From Bordetella parapertussis (GTDB taxonomy: Bacteria; Pseudomonadota; Gammaproteobacteria; Burkholderiales; Burkholderiaceae_C), in the NCBI GenBank assembly GCA_945878355.1, contig CAMCTC010000117.1, forward strand, positions 1 to 14,485: DNA of 14,485 bases. Reading direction: 5' to 3'. The position numbers were made by a program, and so were the translations under genes. The notes below the pieces were generated by a model. That model was not told the origin of the DNA, did not search any database, and saw only the letters and a program-made list of their open reading frames with translations. Positions 1-7,338 of this stretch are shown one piece after another. Numbering within the stretch: the first letter of the stretch is position 1; every line of letters begins with the position of its first letter.

Positions 1-43
1 TTGATCCCCACGGGGGGCGGCCGGCGTCGGCCGGCCTTGGGGC
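1..43. repeat. GC-rich palindromic intergenic repeat, copy 1
   Basis: This 43-bp segment recurs at 9351-9393 with one mismatch (G26 here, T in the other copy). It contains a perfect 7-bp stem, GGCCGGC (19-25) with GCCGGCC (30-36), around a GTCG tetraloop. CCCCA (6-10) can pair with TGGGG (38-42) outside that stem. It begins 8 nt after the methyltransferase stop on the minus strand, so it may act as a 3' hairpin or terminator for that operon; no T-tract is seen. It resembles the interspersed palindromes common between Burkholderiales genes. The window edge may cut it short, since copy 2 is preceded by another hairpin. Confidence 0.7.
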
Positions 44-51
44 ACTCAACA

Positions 52-612
52 CTAGGCCTGCAAGCCGTGGCGTGGCGGCGAGTCGGTGTCGGCGCCGGGC
101 GCCACCGCGACCACCCGCTGCACGAAGCGTGCTGGGTTGTCGAGAAAACCATCTTCATAGGCGACGATGCGCAGCCCGGCGCAACGTGCCAGCAGCTCGC
201 CGGTCAGCAACAGAAAATCAGGCCGCGACGGCTTGCCCACGGACTCGTTGCCGGCAGCGAAGGTCTCGTAGACCAGCAGGCCACCAGGGGCGAGCGCTGC
301 CCGCAGGGACGGCCAGAGCGGGCGCCAGAGGTAGTTGGTGACCACGACAGCGTCGAACTGCCGGCCCGGGCAGGGCCAGGGCTCGCCCTCGATGTCGGCG
401 GCGATCAACTCGGCGCGGCCGGCCTCGACCAAGTCCTGGGAGGCCGCCAGCGCCGCCGCGTCGCGGTCGATGCCGGTGACCCGGAACCCGCGATCTGCCA
501 GCCAACGCAGGTGCCGGCCGCGGCCGCAAGCCAAGTCCAGCACTTGGGCGCCGGCAGGCAGAAGATGGGCCCAGCGCAGCAGCCACGGCGAAGGGGCGGG
601 GGAGGTGTGCAT
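52..612 (-). CDS. Class I SAM-dependent methyltransferase
   Basis: A 186-aa predicted cytosolic methyltransferase; the substrate cannot be told from sequence. Motif I is VLDLACGRGRH (about residues 24-34), the acidic end of the second strand is GIDRD (47-51), and a motif IV-like VVVTNYLWRPL and an APGGLLVYE post-motif follow. This is the classic Rossmann-like Methyltransf_11/25 or TehB-like layout. The frame stays open upstream, but the ATG at 612 is preferred: the N-terminus then begins about 20 residues before motif I, as is usual, and the upstream codons overlap the small gene at 624-761. It is the last gene of a minus-strand unit, 11 nt after the stop of that small TM protein. The family call is firm; the function is unknown. 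Confidence 0.85.
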   Translation of the reverse strand: MHTSPAPSPWLLRWAHLLPAGAQVLDLACGRGRHLRWLADRGFRVTGIDRDAAALAASQDLVEAGRAELIAADIEGEPWPCPGRQFDAVVVTNYLWRPLWPSLRAALAPGGLLVYETFAAGNESVGKPSRPDFLLLTGELLARCAGLRIVAYEDGFLDNPARFVQRVVAVAPGADTDSPPRHGLQA

Positions 613-623
613 CGGTTTGTTTT

Positions 624-761
624 CTAGAAGCAAGCCCAGACCCGGTTGGCCAGGTCGACCACCAGGTGAGGGCTGAGGTAAGCGCTGAACACCGCGGCGA
701 GCAACACGGCAGCGGCGACCCACCACAGCAGTCGACCGCGCAGACGTCTGACATCGCGCAT
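624..761 (-). CDS. Small single-pass membrane protein (45 aa), hypothetical
   Basis: I do not recognise a function. The frame runs ATG (761-759) to TAG (626-624). It encodes a basic N-terminus (MRDVRRLRGR), one hydrophobic helix (about residues 11-28, LLWWVAAAVLLAAVFSAY), then a short tail ending VDLANRVWACF. The basic N-terminus followed by a TM helix predicts N-in topology with the tail in the periplasm. Its ATG lies 2 nt after the MFS transporter stop (TGACCATG) and its stop is 11 nt before the methyltransferase ATG, so it fills the gap of a three-gene unit with almost no spare sequence. That packing, a plausible TM segment and a clean frame support a real gene. It is too short for most gene callers. 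Confidence 0.6.
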   Translation of the reverse strand: MRDVRRLRGRLLWWVAAAVLLAAVFSAYLSPHLVVDLANRVWACF

Positions 762-763
762 GG

Positions 764-1990
764 TCAGGCTGCCGCCGGCATCGCATCGCCGCGAACGATG
801 GGCGACTCACGCACCGGCAGGTTGCAGGCCGCGGCCACCAGCCCCAGCATCACCGCGACCCACCACACCAGGTCGTAGTTGCCGGTGGCGTCGTAGAGCT
901 TGCCGCCCAGCCACACACCCATGAATGAGCCCATCTGGTGGCTCAGGAACACCAAACCGCCGAGCATCGACAGGTACTGGACGCCAAAGATCTGGGCCAC
1001 CAACGCATTGGTCGGCGGCACCGTGGACAGCCACAGCAAGCCCATCGCGGCAGCGAACAGGTAGACGCTGGTCGGGTTGAGTGGCGCCAGCAGAAACACC
1101 AAGATCACCAGCGACCGCAGCGCGTAATTGCCTGACAGGATAAAGCGTTTGGGCCAGCGCTGACCGAGCCAGCCGGCGGTATAGGTTCCCAGCACATTGA
1201 ACAGGCCGATCAAGGCCAGTGCGGTGGTGGCCACACTGGGCGCCATGCCATGGTCCTTGAGGTAGCTCGGCAGGTGCACGCCGATGAACATCACCTGGAA
1301 TCCGCAGACGAAATAGCCCGCCGTCAACCAGCGAAAGCTCGGGTTGGCGACAGCCTCGCGCAGCGCAGCGCCGACGCTTTGCTGGAATCCCTGGTGTGCG
1401 GTCAAGGGCTCTTCGCGCAGGCCGCGCGCTATCGGCAGGATCATCAGCGCTGCGCAGCCCAGCACGAACAAGGCGTTCTGCCAACCCCAGGCGCTGATCA
1501 GCCAGCTCTCGACCGGCACCATCAGGAACTGACCGAACGATCCCGCTGCGGCCGTCACCCCCATCGCCCAGGATCGCTTGTCGGCCGCGACATTGCGGCC
1601 GATCACGCCGTAAATCACCGCATAAGTGCAGCCCGACTGCGCCATGCCGACGATCACACCAGCGCTGCCGGCAAACGCCAGCCCCGAGCTCGACAGCGCC
1701 ATCAGCAACAAGCCCAGCGCATAGAGCAGTCCGCCCACCAGCAGCACCCGGTAAGCGCTGTAGCGGTCGGCCAGCATGCCGGCAAATGGACCGGCGATGC
1801 CCCAGGCCAGGCTTTGCACTGCCAGCGCGAAAGCAAAGGTCTCGCGGCTCCAGCCGCGATCCATCGTCATCGGCTGCAGCCACAGGCCAAAGCCATGGCG
1901 TATGCCCATCGACAAGGTGACGATCAGCGCGCCGCACAACAGCACCTGGTTCATGGACAGTTGGCGCGCGGCAGTCACTGGAAGGTTCAT
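764..1990 (-). CDS. MFS transporter
   Basis: A 408-aa inner-membrane transporter of the major facilitator superfamily with about 12 predicted hydrophobic helices. After helix 2 comes a loop close to the MFS motif A signature (GMLADRYSAYRVLL), and the two halves are joined by a polar loop (GLREEPLTAHQGFQQS). The style (GIRHGFGLWLQPMT near the N-terminus, WSRETFAFALAVQSL, W-x-I-x-GPF) resembles monocarboxylate/oxalate-type MFS proteins of Burkholderiales. The substrate is unknown. The start is uncertain: ATG at 1990 gives a usual family length, ATG at 2026 adds 12 residues, and neither has a clear ribosome binding site. It is divergent from parE and is the first gene of a unit with the 45-aa membrane protein and a methyltransferase. 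Confidence 0.88.
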   Translation of the reverse strand: MNLPVTAARQLSMNQVLLCGALIVTLSMGIRHGFGLWLQPMTMDRGWSRETFAFALAVQSLAWGIAGPFAGMLADRYSAYRVLLVGGLLYALGLLLMALSSSGLAFAGSAGVIVGMAQSGCTYAVIYGVIGRNVAADKRSWAMGVTAAAGSFGQFLMVPVESWLISAWGWQNALFVLGCAALMILPIARGLREEPLTAHQGFQQSVGAALREAVANPSFRWLTAGYFVCGFQVMFIGVHLPSYLKDHGMAPSVATTALALIGLFNVLGTYTAGWLGQRWPKRFILSGNYALRSLVILVFLLAPLNPTSVYLFAAAMGLLWLSTVPPTNALVAQIFGVQYLSMLGGLVFLSHQMGSFMGVWLGGKLYDATGNYDLVWWVAVMLGLVAAACNLPVRESPIVRGDAMPAAA

Positions 1991-2097
1991 GCCGAGACTG
2001 TAGCCAATGCGGTCTGCAGCCTTCATTGAAGGGGCGGTCGGCAGGTCGACCCGGGTGCTGCCGGCGTGCTTGGCGCCGGGCTGACGCAGACCGTCCC

Positions 2098-2103
2098 TAG
2101 AAT
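2098..2103 (+). promoter_or_regulatory. Possible -10 element of parE (leaderless start)
   Basis: TAGAAT matches the sigma-70 -10 consensus at five of six positions and ends 8 nt before the parE ATG at 2112. Transcription starting 6-8 nt downstream would begin at or next to the start codon. No Shine-Dalgarno sequence is visible before the ATG, which fits a leaderless mRNA. No good -35 hexamer sits at the usual spacing (TTGGCG at 2070-2075 would leave a 22-bp spacer), so this is tentative. Confidence 0.35.
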
Positions 2104-2111
2104 CGGCGGCC

Positions 2112-4103
2112 ATGGCCACAACCCCCAAGCAAAGCGCGCAATACGGCGAAGCATCGATCCGCGTTCTCAAGGGGCTGGAGCCCGTCAAGCAGCGGCCGGG
2201 CATGTACACCCGCACCGAGAACCCGTTGCACATCGTCCAAGAGGTGATCGACAACGCGGCCGACGAGGCGCTGGCCGGCACCTGCCGCCGCATCGACGTC
2301 ACGCTGCATGCAGACGGTTCGATCACGGTCGACGACGACGGTCGCGGCATACCGTTCGGCCTGCACCCCGAAGAGCAGGTGCCGGTGCTCGAGATCGTCT
2401 TCACCCGGCTGCACGCAGGCGGCAAGTTCGACAAGGGGTCGGGTGGCGCTTACAGCTTTTCGGGCGGTCTGCACGGCGTCGGGGTGAGCGTGACCAATGC
2501 GCTGTCCAAACGCTTGCAGGTCAGCGTCTGGCGCGAAGGACAGGCAGCGACGCTGGCGTTCTCAGGCGGCGACGTGATCGAAGCGCTGGTGTTGCGCAAG
2601 GCCAGCGCCAGCGAGCGGCGGCACGGCACCAGCGTGCGGGTCTGGCCCGACGCACAGTATTTCGAGGCCACCGAGTTGCCGCGCCAGGAGCTGACCCATT
2701 TGCTGCGCAGCAAGGCGGTGCTGATGCCCGGCGTGACGGTGACGCTGACCGTCGAGAGGACCGGGGACAAGCCACCCGAGGTCCAGACCTGGCTCTACCA
2801 GGGCGGGCTGCGCGACTACCTGAGCCAAGGGCTGGCGGCCGACCCGATCATCCCGCTGTTCGAGGGCTCAGGCTATGCCAGCGGCGCCGAGAGCGAAAAC
2901 TTTGCCGAAGGTGAGGGCGTGGCCTGGGTGCTGGCCTTCACCGAGGACGGCTCTGTGTTGCGCGAGAGCTATGTCAACCTGATCCCGACGGTGGCCGGCG
3001 GCACCCACGAGAGCGGGCTCAAGGACGGCTTGTTCGGCGCCGTCAAAAGCTTCATCGAGCTGCATGCGCTGCTGCCCAAAGGCGTCAAGCTGATGCCCGA
3101 GGACGTGTTCTCGCGCGCCAGCTTCGTGCTGTCGGCCAAGGTGCTAGACCCGCAGTTTCAGGGCCAGATCAAGGAGAGGCTCAACAGCCGCGACGCGCTG
3201 CGACTGGTCAGCCAGTTCACCAGGCCGCCGCTTGAGCTTTGGCTCAACCAGCATGTGGAGTTCGGCAAGAAGCTCGCCGAGTTGGTGATCCGCCAAGCCC
3301 AGACCCGCCAGCGCGCTAGCCAGAAAGTGGAAAAACGCAAAGGCTCGGGTGTGGCGGTGCTGCCGGGCAAGCTGACCGACTGCGAGAGCCGCGACCTGAA
3401 TCTGAACGAGGTGTTTCTGGTCGAGGGTGATTCAGCCGGTGGCTCGGCCAAGATGGGCCGAGACAAGGAGACGCAAGCGATCCTGCCGCTGCGCGGCAAG
3501 GTTCTCAACGCCTGGGAGGTCGAGCGCGACCGCTTGTTTGCCAACAACGAGATCCATGACATCTCGGTGGCGATCGGTATCGACCCGCACGGCCCAAACG
3601 ACAGCCCGGACTTCTCGGGCCTGCGCTATGGCAAGGTCTGCATCCTCAGCGACGCTGACGTCGACGGCTCACACATCCAGGTGCTGCTGCTCACACTGTT
3701 CTTCCGCCATTTCCCCAAGCTGATCGAGCGCGGCCATGTCTACATCGCCAAGCCGCCCTTGTTTCGCATCGACGCGCCGGCGCGTGGCAAGAAACCAGCT
3801 GCCAAGTTCTATGCGCTTGACCAGGGCGAGCAGGACGCGACGCTGGACAAGCTGCGCAAAGAAGGCGCGAAAGAGGGCAGTTGGAGCATCAGCCGCTTCA
3901 AGGGTCTGGGCGAGATGAACGCCGAGCAGCTTTGGGAGACCACGCTGAACCCCGAGACCCGGCGCTTGCTGCCGGTGGCCTGGGGGCTGATGAGCTTTGC
4001 CGACACGGTGGTCTCGTTCACCAAGCTGATGGGCAAGGGCGAGGCGGCCTCGAGGCGCGAGTTGATGGAGTTGCACGGCGACACGGTGGACCTCGATGTT
4101 TGA
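2112..4103 (+). CDS. parE: DNA topoisomerase IV subunit B
   Basis: ATPase subunit of topoisomerase IV, which with ParC decatenates replicated chromosomes. The 663 residues show the full type IIA B-subunit order. The GHKL ATPase comes first, with the catalytic/Mg region EVIDNAADEAL (about 44-54), DDGRGIP (75-81) and GGLHGVGVSVTNAL (118-131). A transducer domain follows. The TOPRIM domain has EGDSAGGSA (about 438-446) and DADVDG (514-519). The conserved tail contains RFKGLGEMN and LNPETRRLLPV. PLRGKVLNAWE is the ParE form rather than the GyrB one, and the GyrB-specific insert of proteobacterial gyrases is absent. Length is close to the usual 630-660. The GNAT gene overlaps its end by 8 nt. parC is not in the window. 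Confidence 0.96.
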   Translation: MATTPKQSAQYGEASIRVLKGLEPVKQRPGMYTRTENPLHIVQEVIDNAADEALAGTCRRIDVTLHADGSITVDDDGRGIPFGLHPEEQVPVLEIVFTRLHAGGKFDKGSGGAYSFSGGLHGVGVSVTNALSKRLQVSVWREGQAATLAFSGGDVIEALVLRKASASERRHGTSVRVWPDAQYFEATELPRQELTHLLRSKAVLMPGVTVTLTVERTGDKPPEVQTWLYQGGLRDYLSQGLAADPIIPLFEGSGYASGAESENFAEGEGVAWVLAFTEDGSVLRESYVNLIPTVAGGTHESGLKDGLFGAVKSFIELHALLPKGVKLMPEDVFSRASFVLSAKVLDPQFQGQIKERLNSRDALRLVSQFTRPPLELWLNQHVEFGKKLAELVIRQAQTRQRASQKVEKRKGSGVAVLPGKLTDCESRDLNLNEVFLVEGDSAGGSAKMGRDKETQAILPLRGKVLNAWEVERDRLFANNEIHDISVAIGIDPHGPNDSPDFSGLRYGKVCILSDADVDGSHIQVLLLTLFFRHFPKLIERGHVYIAKPPLFRIDAPARGKKPAAKFYALDQGEQDATLDKLRKEGAKEGSWSISRFKGLGEMNAEQLWETTLNPETRRLLPVAWGLMSFADTVVSFTKLMGKGEAASRRELMELHGDTVDLDV

Positions 4104-4659
4104 CGCTGGCGCGGCCGCGGAGGGCGCACTGCGGGTACGCATGCGCCCCACGCTGCTCAGTGACCTTGAATTCGTGATCCAGGTCGAGACCGACAGCCGC
4201 AACCTGCCGTTCATCACGCCCTGGGAGCGCATGCAGCACGAGGGCGCGGTTCGCATTCCGGATTTCCGCCACTTCATCGTCGAAGCCGGGCCGGCTTATG
4301 CGGCCGTCGGTTTCGTGATCCTGCAAGGCTGCCGCAACCAACACCGCAGCGTCGAGTTGAAGCGCATCGTGCTGCAGCACGACGGCCAGGGCCAAGGCCT
4401 CGGTCGGGCCTGCGTGCGGGGTCTCAAGCAGATGGCGTTTCGCGACCTGCATGCGCACCGCTTCTGGCTCGATGTGAAGAGCCTGAACACCCGCGCCCAG
4501 ACCCTCTACAACAGCGAGGGATTCGTCGAGGAAGGCCGCTTGCGCGAGAGCGTTCGGCTGACCGGCAACAACGCCGACGGCTACGACAGCCTGATCGTGA
4601 TGAGCTTGCTCGACCGCGAGTACCAAGCCCGGGTGGCGCTGGGGCTGGAATCGAACTGA
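4096..4659 (+). CDS. GNAT family N-acetyltransferase
   Basis: A 187-aa predicted acetyl-CoA-dependent acetyltransferase; the acceptor is unknown. The GNAT fold shows in an opening strand LRVRMRPTLLSDLEFV (12-27), motif A VELKRIVLQHDGQGQGLGRA (86-105) with the Q/G-x-G-x-G/A pyrophosphate loop, and motif B NTRAQTLYNSEGFVEEG (about 131-147). The overall look is RimJ/RimL-like (Acetyltransf_3 or _1). The ATG at 4096 lies inside the last codons of parE, an 8-nt overlap that suggests translational coupling. An internal ATG at 4141 would cut the first beta strand, so 4096 is preferred. The gene ends just before a hairpin that separates it from the convergent methionine synthase gene. Confidence 0.85.
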   Translation: MFDAGAAAEGALRVRMRPTLLSDLEFVIQVETDSRNLPFITPWERMQHEGAVRIPDFRHFIVEAGPAYAAVGFVILQGCRNQHRSVELKRIVLQHDGQGQGLGRACVRGLKQMAFRDLHAHRFWLDVKSLNTRAQTLYNSEGFVEEGRLRESVRLTGNNADGYDSLIVMSLLDREYQARVALGLESN

Positions 4660-4667
4660 AGCGTCGT

Positions 4668-4689
4668 CGCGGGCTGGCCTTGGCCCGCG
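4668..4689. terminator. Hairpin between convergent genes, possible bidirectional terminator
   Basis: CGCGGGC (4668-4674) and GCCCGCG (4683-4689) form a perfect 7-bp GC stem with an 8-nt loop, starting 8 nt after the GNAT stop and 30 nt beyond the stop of the minus-strand methionine synthase gene. No U-tract follows on either strand, so this is at best a weak intrinsic terminator. Position between convergent genes is the main support. Confidence 0.4.
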
Positions 4690-4693
4690 GCGC

Positions 4694-4732
4694 TCAGGCG
4701 TAACGCTCAGGCATAGCGCTCAGGCATAGCGC
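4694..4732. repeat. 13-bp tandem repeat across a stop codon
   Basis: Three consecutive 13-bp units: TCAGGCGTAACGC (4694-4706), TCAGGCATAGCGC (4707-4719) and TCAGGCATAGCGC (4720-4732). The last two are identical and the first differs at two positions. On the minus strand the 4720-4732 unit encodes the final RYA and the TGA stop of the methionine synthase; the other two units lie just past it. The unit length is not a multiple of three, so gain or loss of a unit inside the gene would shift the frame, though each unit carries a TGA. Confidence 0.85.
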
Positions 4733-5739
4733 TGACGCGCCAGCGCGGTGCCCTGCACCAGCGCGCGCAGCTTGGCCTCGGCAACGCTGCGCTGCATCGG
4801 CGCCAGGCCGCAGTTGGTACAGGCCAACAAGCGCTCGCGAGGCACGAACTGCAGCGCGCGGCCGATGGTGTCGGCCACTTCTTCGGGCGTCTCGATCGCA
4901 TCGCTCGCCACGTCGATCACGCCGACCATCACGTCCTTGCCCGCCAGCAATGCCATCAACTCGGCCGGCACCAGCGAGTGGATGCACTCCAGGCTGACCT
5001 GGTCAATGCAACTCGCGGCCAGCGCGGGGAACACTTTTTCGTACTGCCGCCATTCGCCGCCCAGCGTTTTCTTCCAGTCGATGTTGGCCTGGATGCCGTA
5101 GCCGTAGCAGATGTGCACCGCCGTCTTGCAGCGCAAGCCGCGCGCCGCGTGCTCGAGCGCCCGAACACCCCAGTCAGCGGCCTGGTCGAGGTAGACATTG
5201 AACGCGGGTTCGTCGAACTGCACGATGTCGACACCGTCTGCCTGCAGCGCCAGCGCTTCCTGGTTGAGCAGTTCGGCAAACGCGAAAGCCAGCTTGACGC
5301 GGTCGTGGTAATGGCCGTCGGCCACCGTGTCGACGATGGTCATCGGGCCGGGCAGCGTGAACTTGATCTTGCGCTCGGTGTGGGCGCGCAGGAACTGCGC
5401 CTCGGCAGCATGCACACGGCCTTTGAGCCGCAGCGGTGCGACCACCTGCGGCACCATCGCCTTGTAGCGGTCGTTGCGTATGCCCATCTCGACCTTGTGC
5501 TCGAAATCTATGCCTTCGACCTGCTCGAGAAAGCCATGCACAAAGTGTTGGCGCGACTGCTCGCCGTCGCCGATCACGTCCAGCCCGGCTTCTTCTTGCA
5601 GCTTGATCCACAGCAGCGTGGCGTCTAGCTTGGCTTGGCTCAGCGCCTGGCCTTCGGCCTGCCAGCGAGGCCAGAGCTTGCCGGTCTCGGCCAGCCATTC
5701 GGGCTTGGGCAAGCTGCCGGCGATCGCGGTGTCGAACAT
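4720..5739 (-). CDS. Core methionine synthase (short MetE-like, MesD-type)
   Basis: A 339-aa cobalamin-independent methionine synthase-type protein with only the catalytic barrel; classic MetE (about 750 aa) has an extra N-terminal half. It would transfer a methyl group to homocysteine via a thiolate bound to zinc. Expected zinc ligands are present: His209 and Cys211 (AVHICYGYG), Glu251 (SLECIHS) and Cys310 (TNCGLAP). Other family hallmarks are IAGSLPKPEW near the N-terminus, DGEQ-x-RQHFV (58-67), LPGPMT (129-134) and QFDEPAFN (174-181). From memory the overall sequence is closest to the short MesD group, whose methyl donor is not folate. The ATG at 5739 has a strong ribosome binding site. 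It follows the monooxygenase gene by 61 nt and ends in the tandem repeat. Confidence 0.85.
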   Translation of the reverse strand: MFDTAIAGSLPKPEWLAETGKLWPRWQAEGQALSQAKLDATLLWIKLQEEAGLDVIGDGEQSRQHFVHGFLEQVEGIDFEHKVEMGIRNDRYKAMVPQVVAPLRLKGRVHAAEAQFLRAHTERKIKFTLPGPMTIVDTVADGHYHDRVKLAFAFAELLNQEALALQADGVDIVQFDEPAFNVYLDQAADWGVRALEHAARGLRCKTAVHICYGYGIQANIDWKKTLGGEWRQYEKVFPALAASCIDQVSLECIHSLVPAELMALLAGKDVMVGVIDVASDAIETPEEVADTIGRALQFVPRERLLACTNCGLAPMQRSVAEAKLRALVQGTALARQRYA

Positions 5740-5746
5740 GTAGAGA

Positions 5747-5752
5747 TCTCCT
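5747..5752 (-). promoter_or_regulatory. Ribosome binding site fixing the core MetE start
   Basis: On the minus strand AGGAGA sits 7 nt before the ATG at 5739, a near-ideal Shine-Dalgarno sequence and spacing. This supports the chosen start and independent, efficient translation even if the gene is co-transcribed with the monooxygenase upstream. Confidence 0.7.
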
Positions 5753-5800
5753 GGAGGCTGGTTGAATCGTTGCGCGGCGCCAGCCGCGTGACTGCAAAAT

Positions 5801-7252
5801 CTAGGCGAAGTTCATCACGCCATCATCGACGCGACCAAAGCGCAGCATCATGATGTCCAGCGGGTAGTTCTGGTACAGCTTCCAAGGCGCCTTCGACCCT
5901 TGTTTTTGGAACAAATGGACGCTGCGCTGGAAATAGCCCGACGAGAAACTGATCCAGGGCTCTTCGGTCACGGTGGGGTCGGTGTTGCGCGGGGTGCACT
6001 GGGATAGGCCTTTGCGCTTCATGTGCTTGAGCAGGCGGCAGACATATTCGGACGTCAAGTCAGCTTTGAGCGTCCAGGACGCATTGGTATAGCCGAAAGC
6101 CGATGCCAGGTTGGGCACACCGCTGTACATCGCACCCTTGTAGCTCAAGGTCTTGGCCAGGTCCACCGCGTGACCATCGACGCTGAGCTGCAGCCCGCCG
6201 AGCACCTGCAGATTCAGGCCGGTGGCGGTGACGATCAGGTCCGCGCTCAGCGTCTGACCCGACTTGAGCTGTATGCCGGTCTCGGTGAAGGTCTCGATCT
6301 GGTCGGTGACGACCGACGCGCGCTGGGATCGGATCGCCTTGAACAAGTCGCCGTCAGGCACCAGGCACAGCCGCTGCTCCCAGGGCTTGTAGCTAGGGTT
6401 GAAATGCTTCGCGACGTCGTAGTCCGGGCCCAAAGCCATCCGAACGCCACCCAGGATCAAGCGCTTGACCTTGGACGGGTCGCGCTGGCACAGGTTGAAG
6501 AAGTAGATGCCCAGCAGCACCCGCTTCCAGCGGTTGATCGCATAGGCCAGCTTGGCCGGCAAATGGCGTCGCAACCAGTTCGCCATGCCGTCCTGCGACG
6601 GCCGCGCCACGACATAGGTCGGTGAGCGCTGCAGCATCGTCACATGGGTGGCCTGCTCGGCCAGCGCCGGCACCAGCGTGACCGCGGTCGCGCCACTGCC
6701 GATCACCACCACGCGTTTGCCGGCGTGGACGATGTCGTCGGTCCAATGCTGCGGATGGACGACACGGCCCTGGAAGCGGTCGCGGCCGGGAAAATCGGGC
6801 GTGAAGCCCTGGGCGTACTGGTAGTAGCCGGCGCAGACGAACAGGAAATTGCAGCTCAGACGCTGCACGGTCTTGGACTCGCCGACCTCGACCTCGACGC
6901 TCCAGCGTGCGTCTTCGCTGGACCAGTCGGCGCGTTTGACGCTGTGGCCGAATCGGATGTGCGATTCGATGCCTTTGTCCTTCGCAGCGTCCCGGACGTA
7001 ATCGAGGATCGCCGGCCCGTCGGCGATCGCTTTCGCCTGCTCCCAGGGCTTGAACGAATAACCCAGCGTGTACATGTCCGAATCCGACCTGATGCCGGGG
7101 TAACGGAACAAGTCCCAGGTGCCGCCGATCGCGTCGCGGGCCTCCAGGATCGCGTAAGTTCGGTCAGGGCATTGGGTCTGCAGATGGTGCGCAGCGCCTA
7201 TGCCTGACAGGCCGGCGCCGATGATCAGCACGTCGTGGTGTTCGAGAGGCAT
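5801..7252 (-). CDS. EthA-like flavin monooxygenase (Baeyer-Villiger type)
   Basis: A 483-aa class B flavoprotein monooxygenase that would use FAD, NADPH and O2 to insert oxygen into ketones or to S-oxygenate thio compounds. The FAD Rossmann motif is GAGLSG (12-17), followed by GGTWDLFRYPG (43-53). The NADPH motif is GSGATAV (185-191). The Baeyer-Villiger fingerprint F-x-G-x3-H-x3-W is at 160-170, but the next residue is Thr171 where Pro or Asp is usual. Many blocks match my memory of Mycobacterium EthA (IRSDSDMYTLG, TMLQRSPTY, QRLCLVP, TATGLNLQ, GYTNASWTLKADL), and the length is close to EthA's 489. The physiological substrate is unknown. It lies between flavin reductase and core methionine synthase genes on the same strand. 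Confidence 0.88.
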   Translation of the reverse strand: MPLEHHDVLIIGAGLSGIGAAHHLQTQCPDRTYAILEARDAIGGTWDLFRYPGIRSDSDMYTLGYSFKPWEQAKAIADGPAILDYVRDAAKDKGIESHIRFGHSVKRADWSSEDARWSVEVEVGESKTVQRLSCNFLFVCAGYYQYAQGFTPDFPGRDRFQGRVVHPQHWTDDIVHAGKRVVVIGSGATAVTLVPALAEQATHVTMLQRSPTYVVARPSQDGMANWLRRHLPAKLAYAINRWKRVLLGIYFFNLCQRDPSKVKRLILGGVRMALGPDYDVAKHFNPSYKPWEQRLCLVPDGDLFKAIRSQRASVVTDQIETFTETGIQLKSGQTLSADLIVTATGLNLQVLGGLQLSVDGHAVDLAKTLSYKGAMYSGVPNLASAFGYTNASWTLKADLTSEYVCRLLKHMKRKGLSQCTPRNTDPTVTEEPWISFSSGYFQRSVHLFQKQGSKAPWKLYQNYPLDIMMLRFGRVDDGVMNFA

Positions 7253-7338
7253 GGCGCTTGATTGCTCCAGAGAGGGTTGTCGACGCAGCGCTCATCGTTG
7301 AGCTTAGGCCGCAAGGACCGCTTTGTCGCGGGAAGCGC

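Noticed and set aside
1250..2029. Plus-strand open frame opposite the MFS transporter
   Set aside because: Gln/His/Ala-rich antisense frame; the minus strand encodes 12 hydrophobic helices.
2066..2914. Plus-strand open frame overlapping the start of parE in another frame
   Set aside because: Overlaps the GHKL ATPase domain of parE and has shadow-like Arg/Gly-rich composition.
2112..4103. GyrB instead of ParE
   Set aside because: The GKVLNAWE form after the TOPRIM start and the short length without the gyrase insert fit ParE.
7290..7303. Small hairpin GCTCA-TCGT-TGAGC between the reductase and monooxygenase genes
   Set aside because: Only 5 base pairs without a T-tract; expected by chance in GC-rich sequence.
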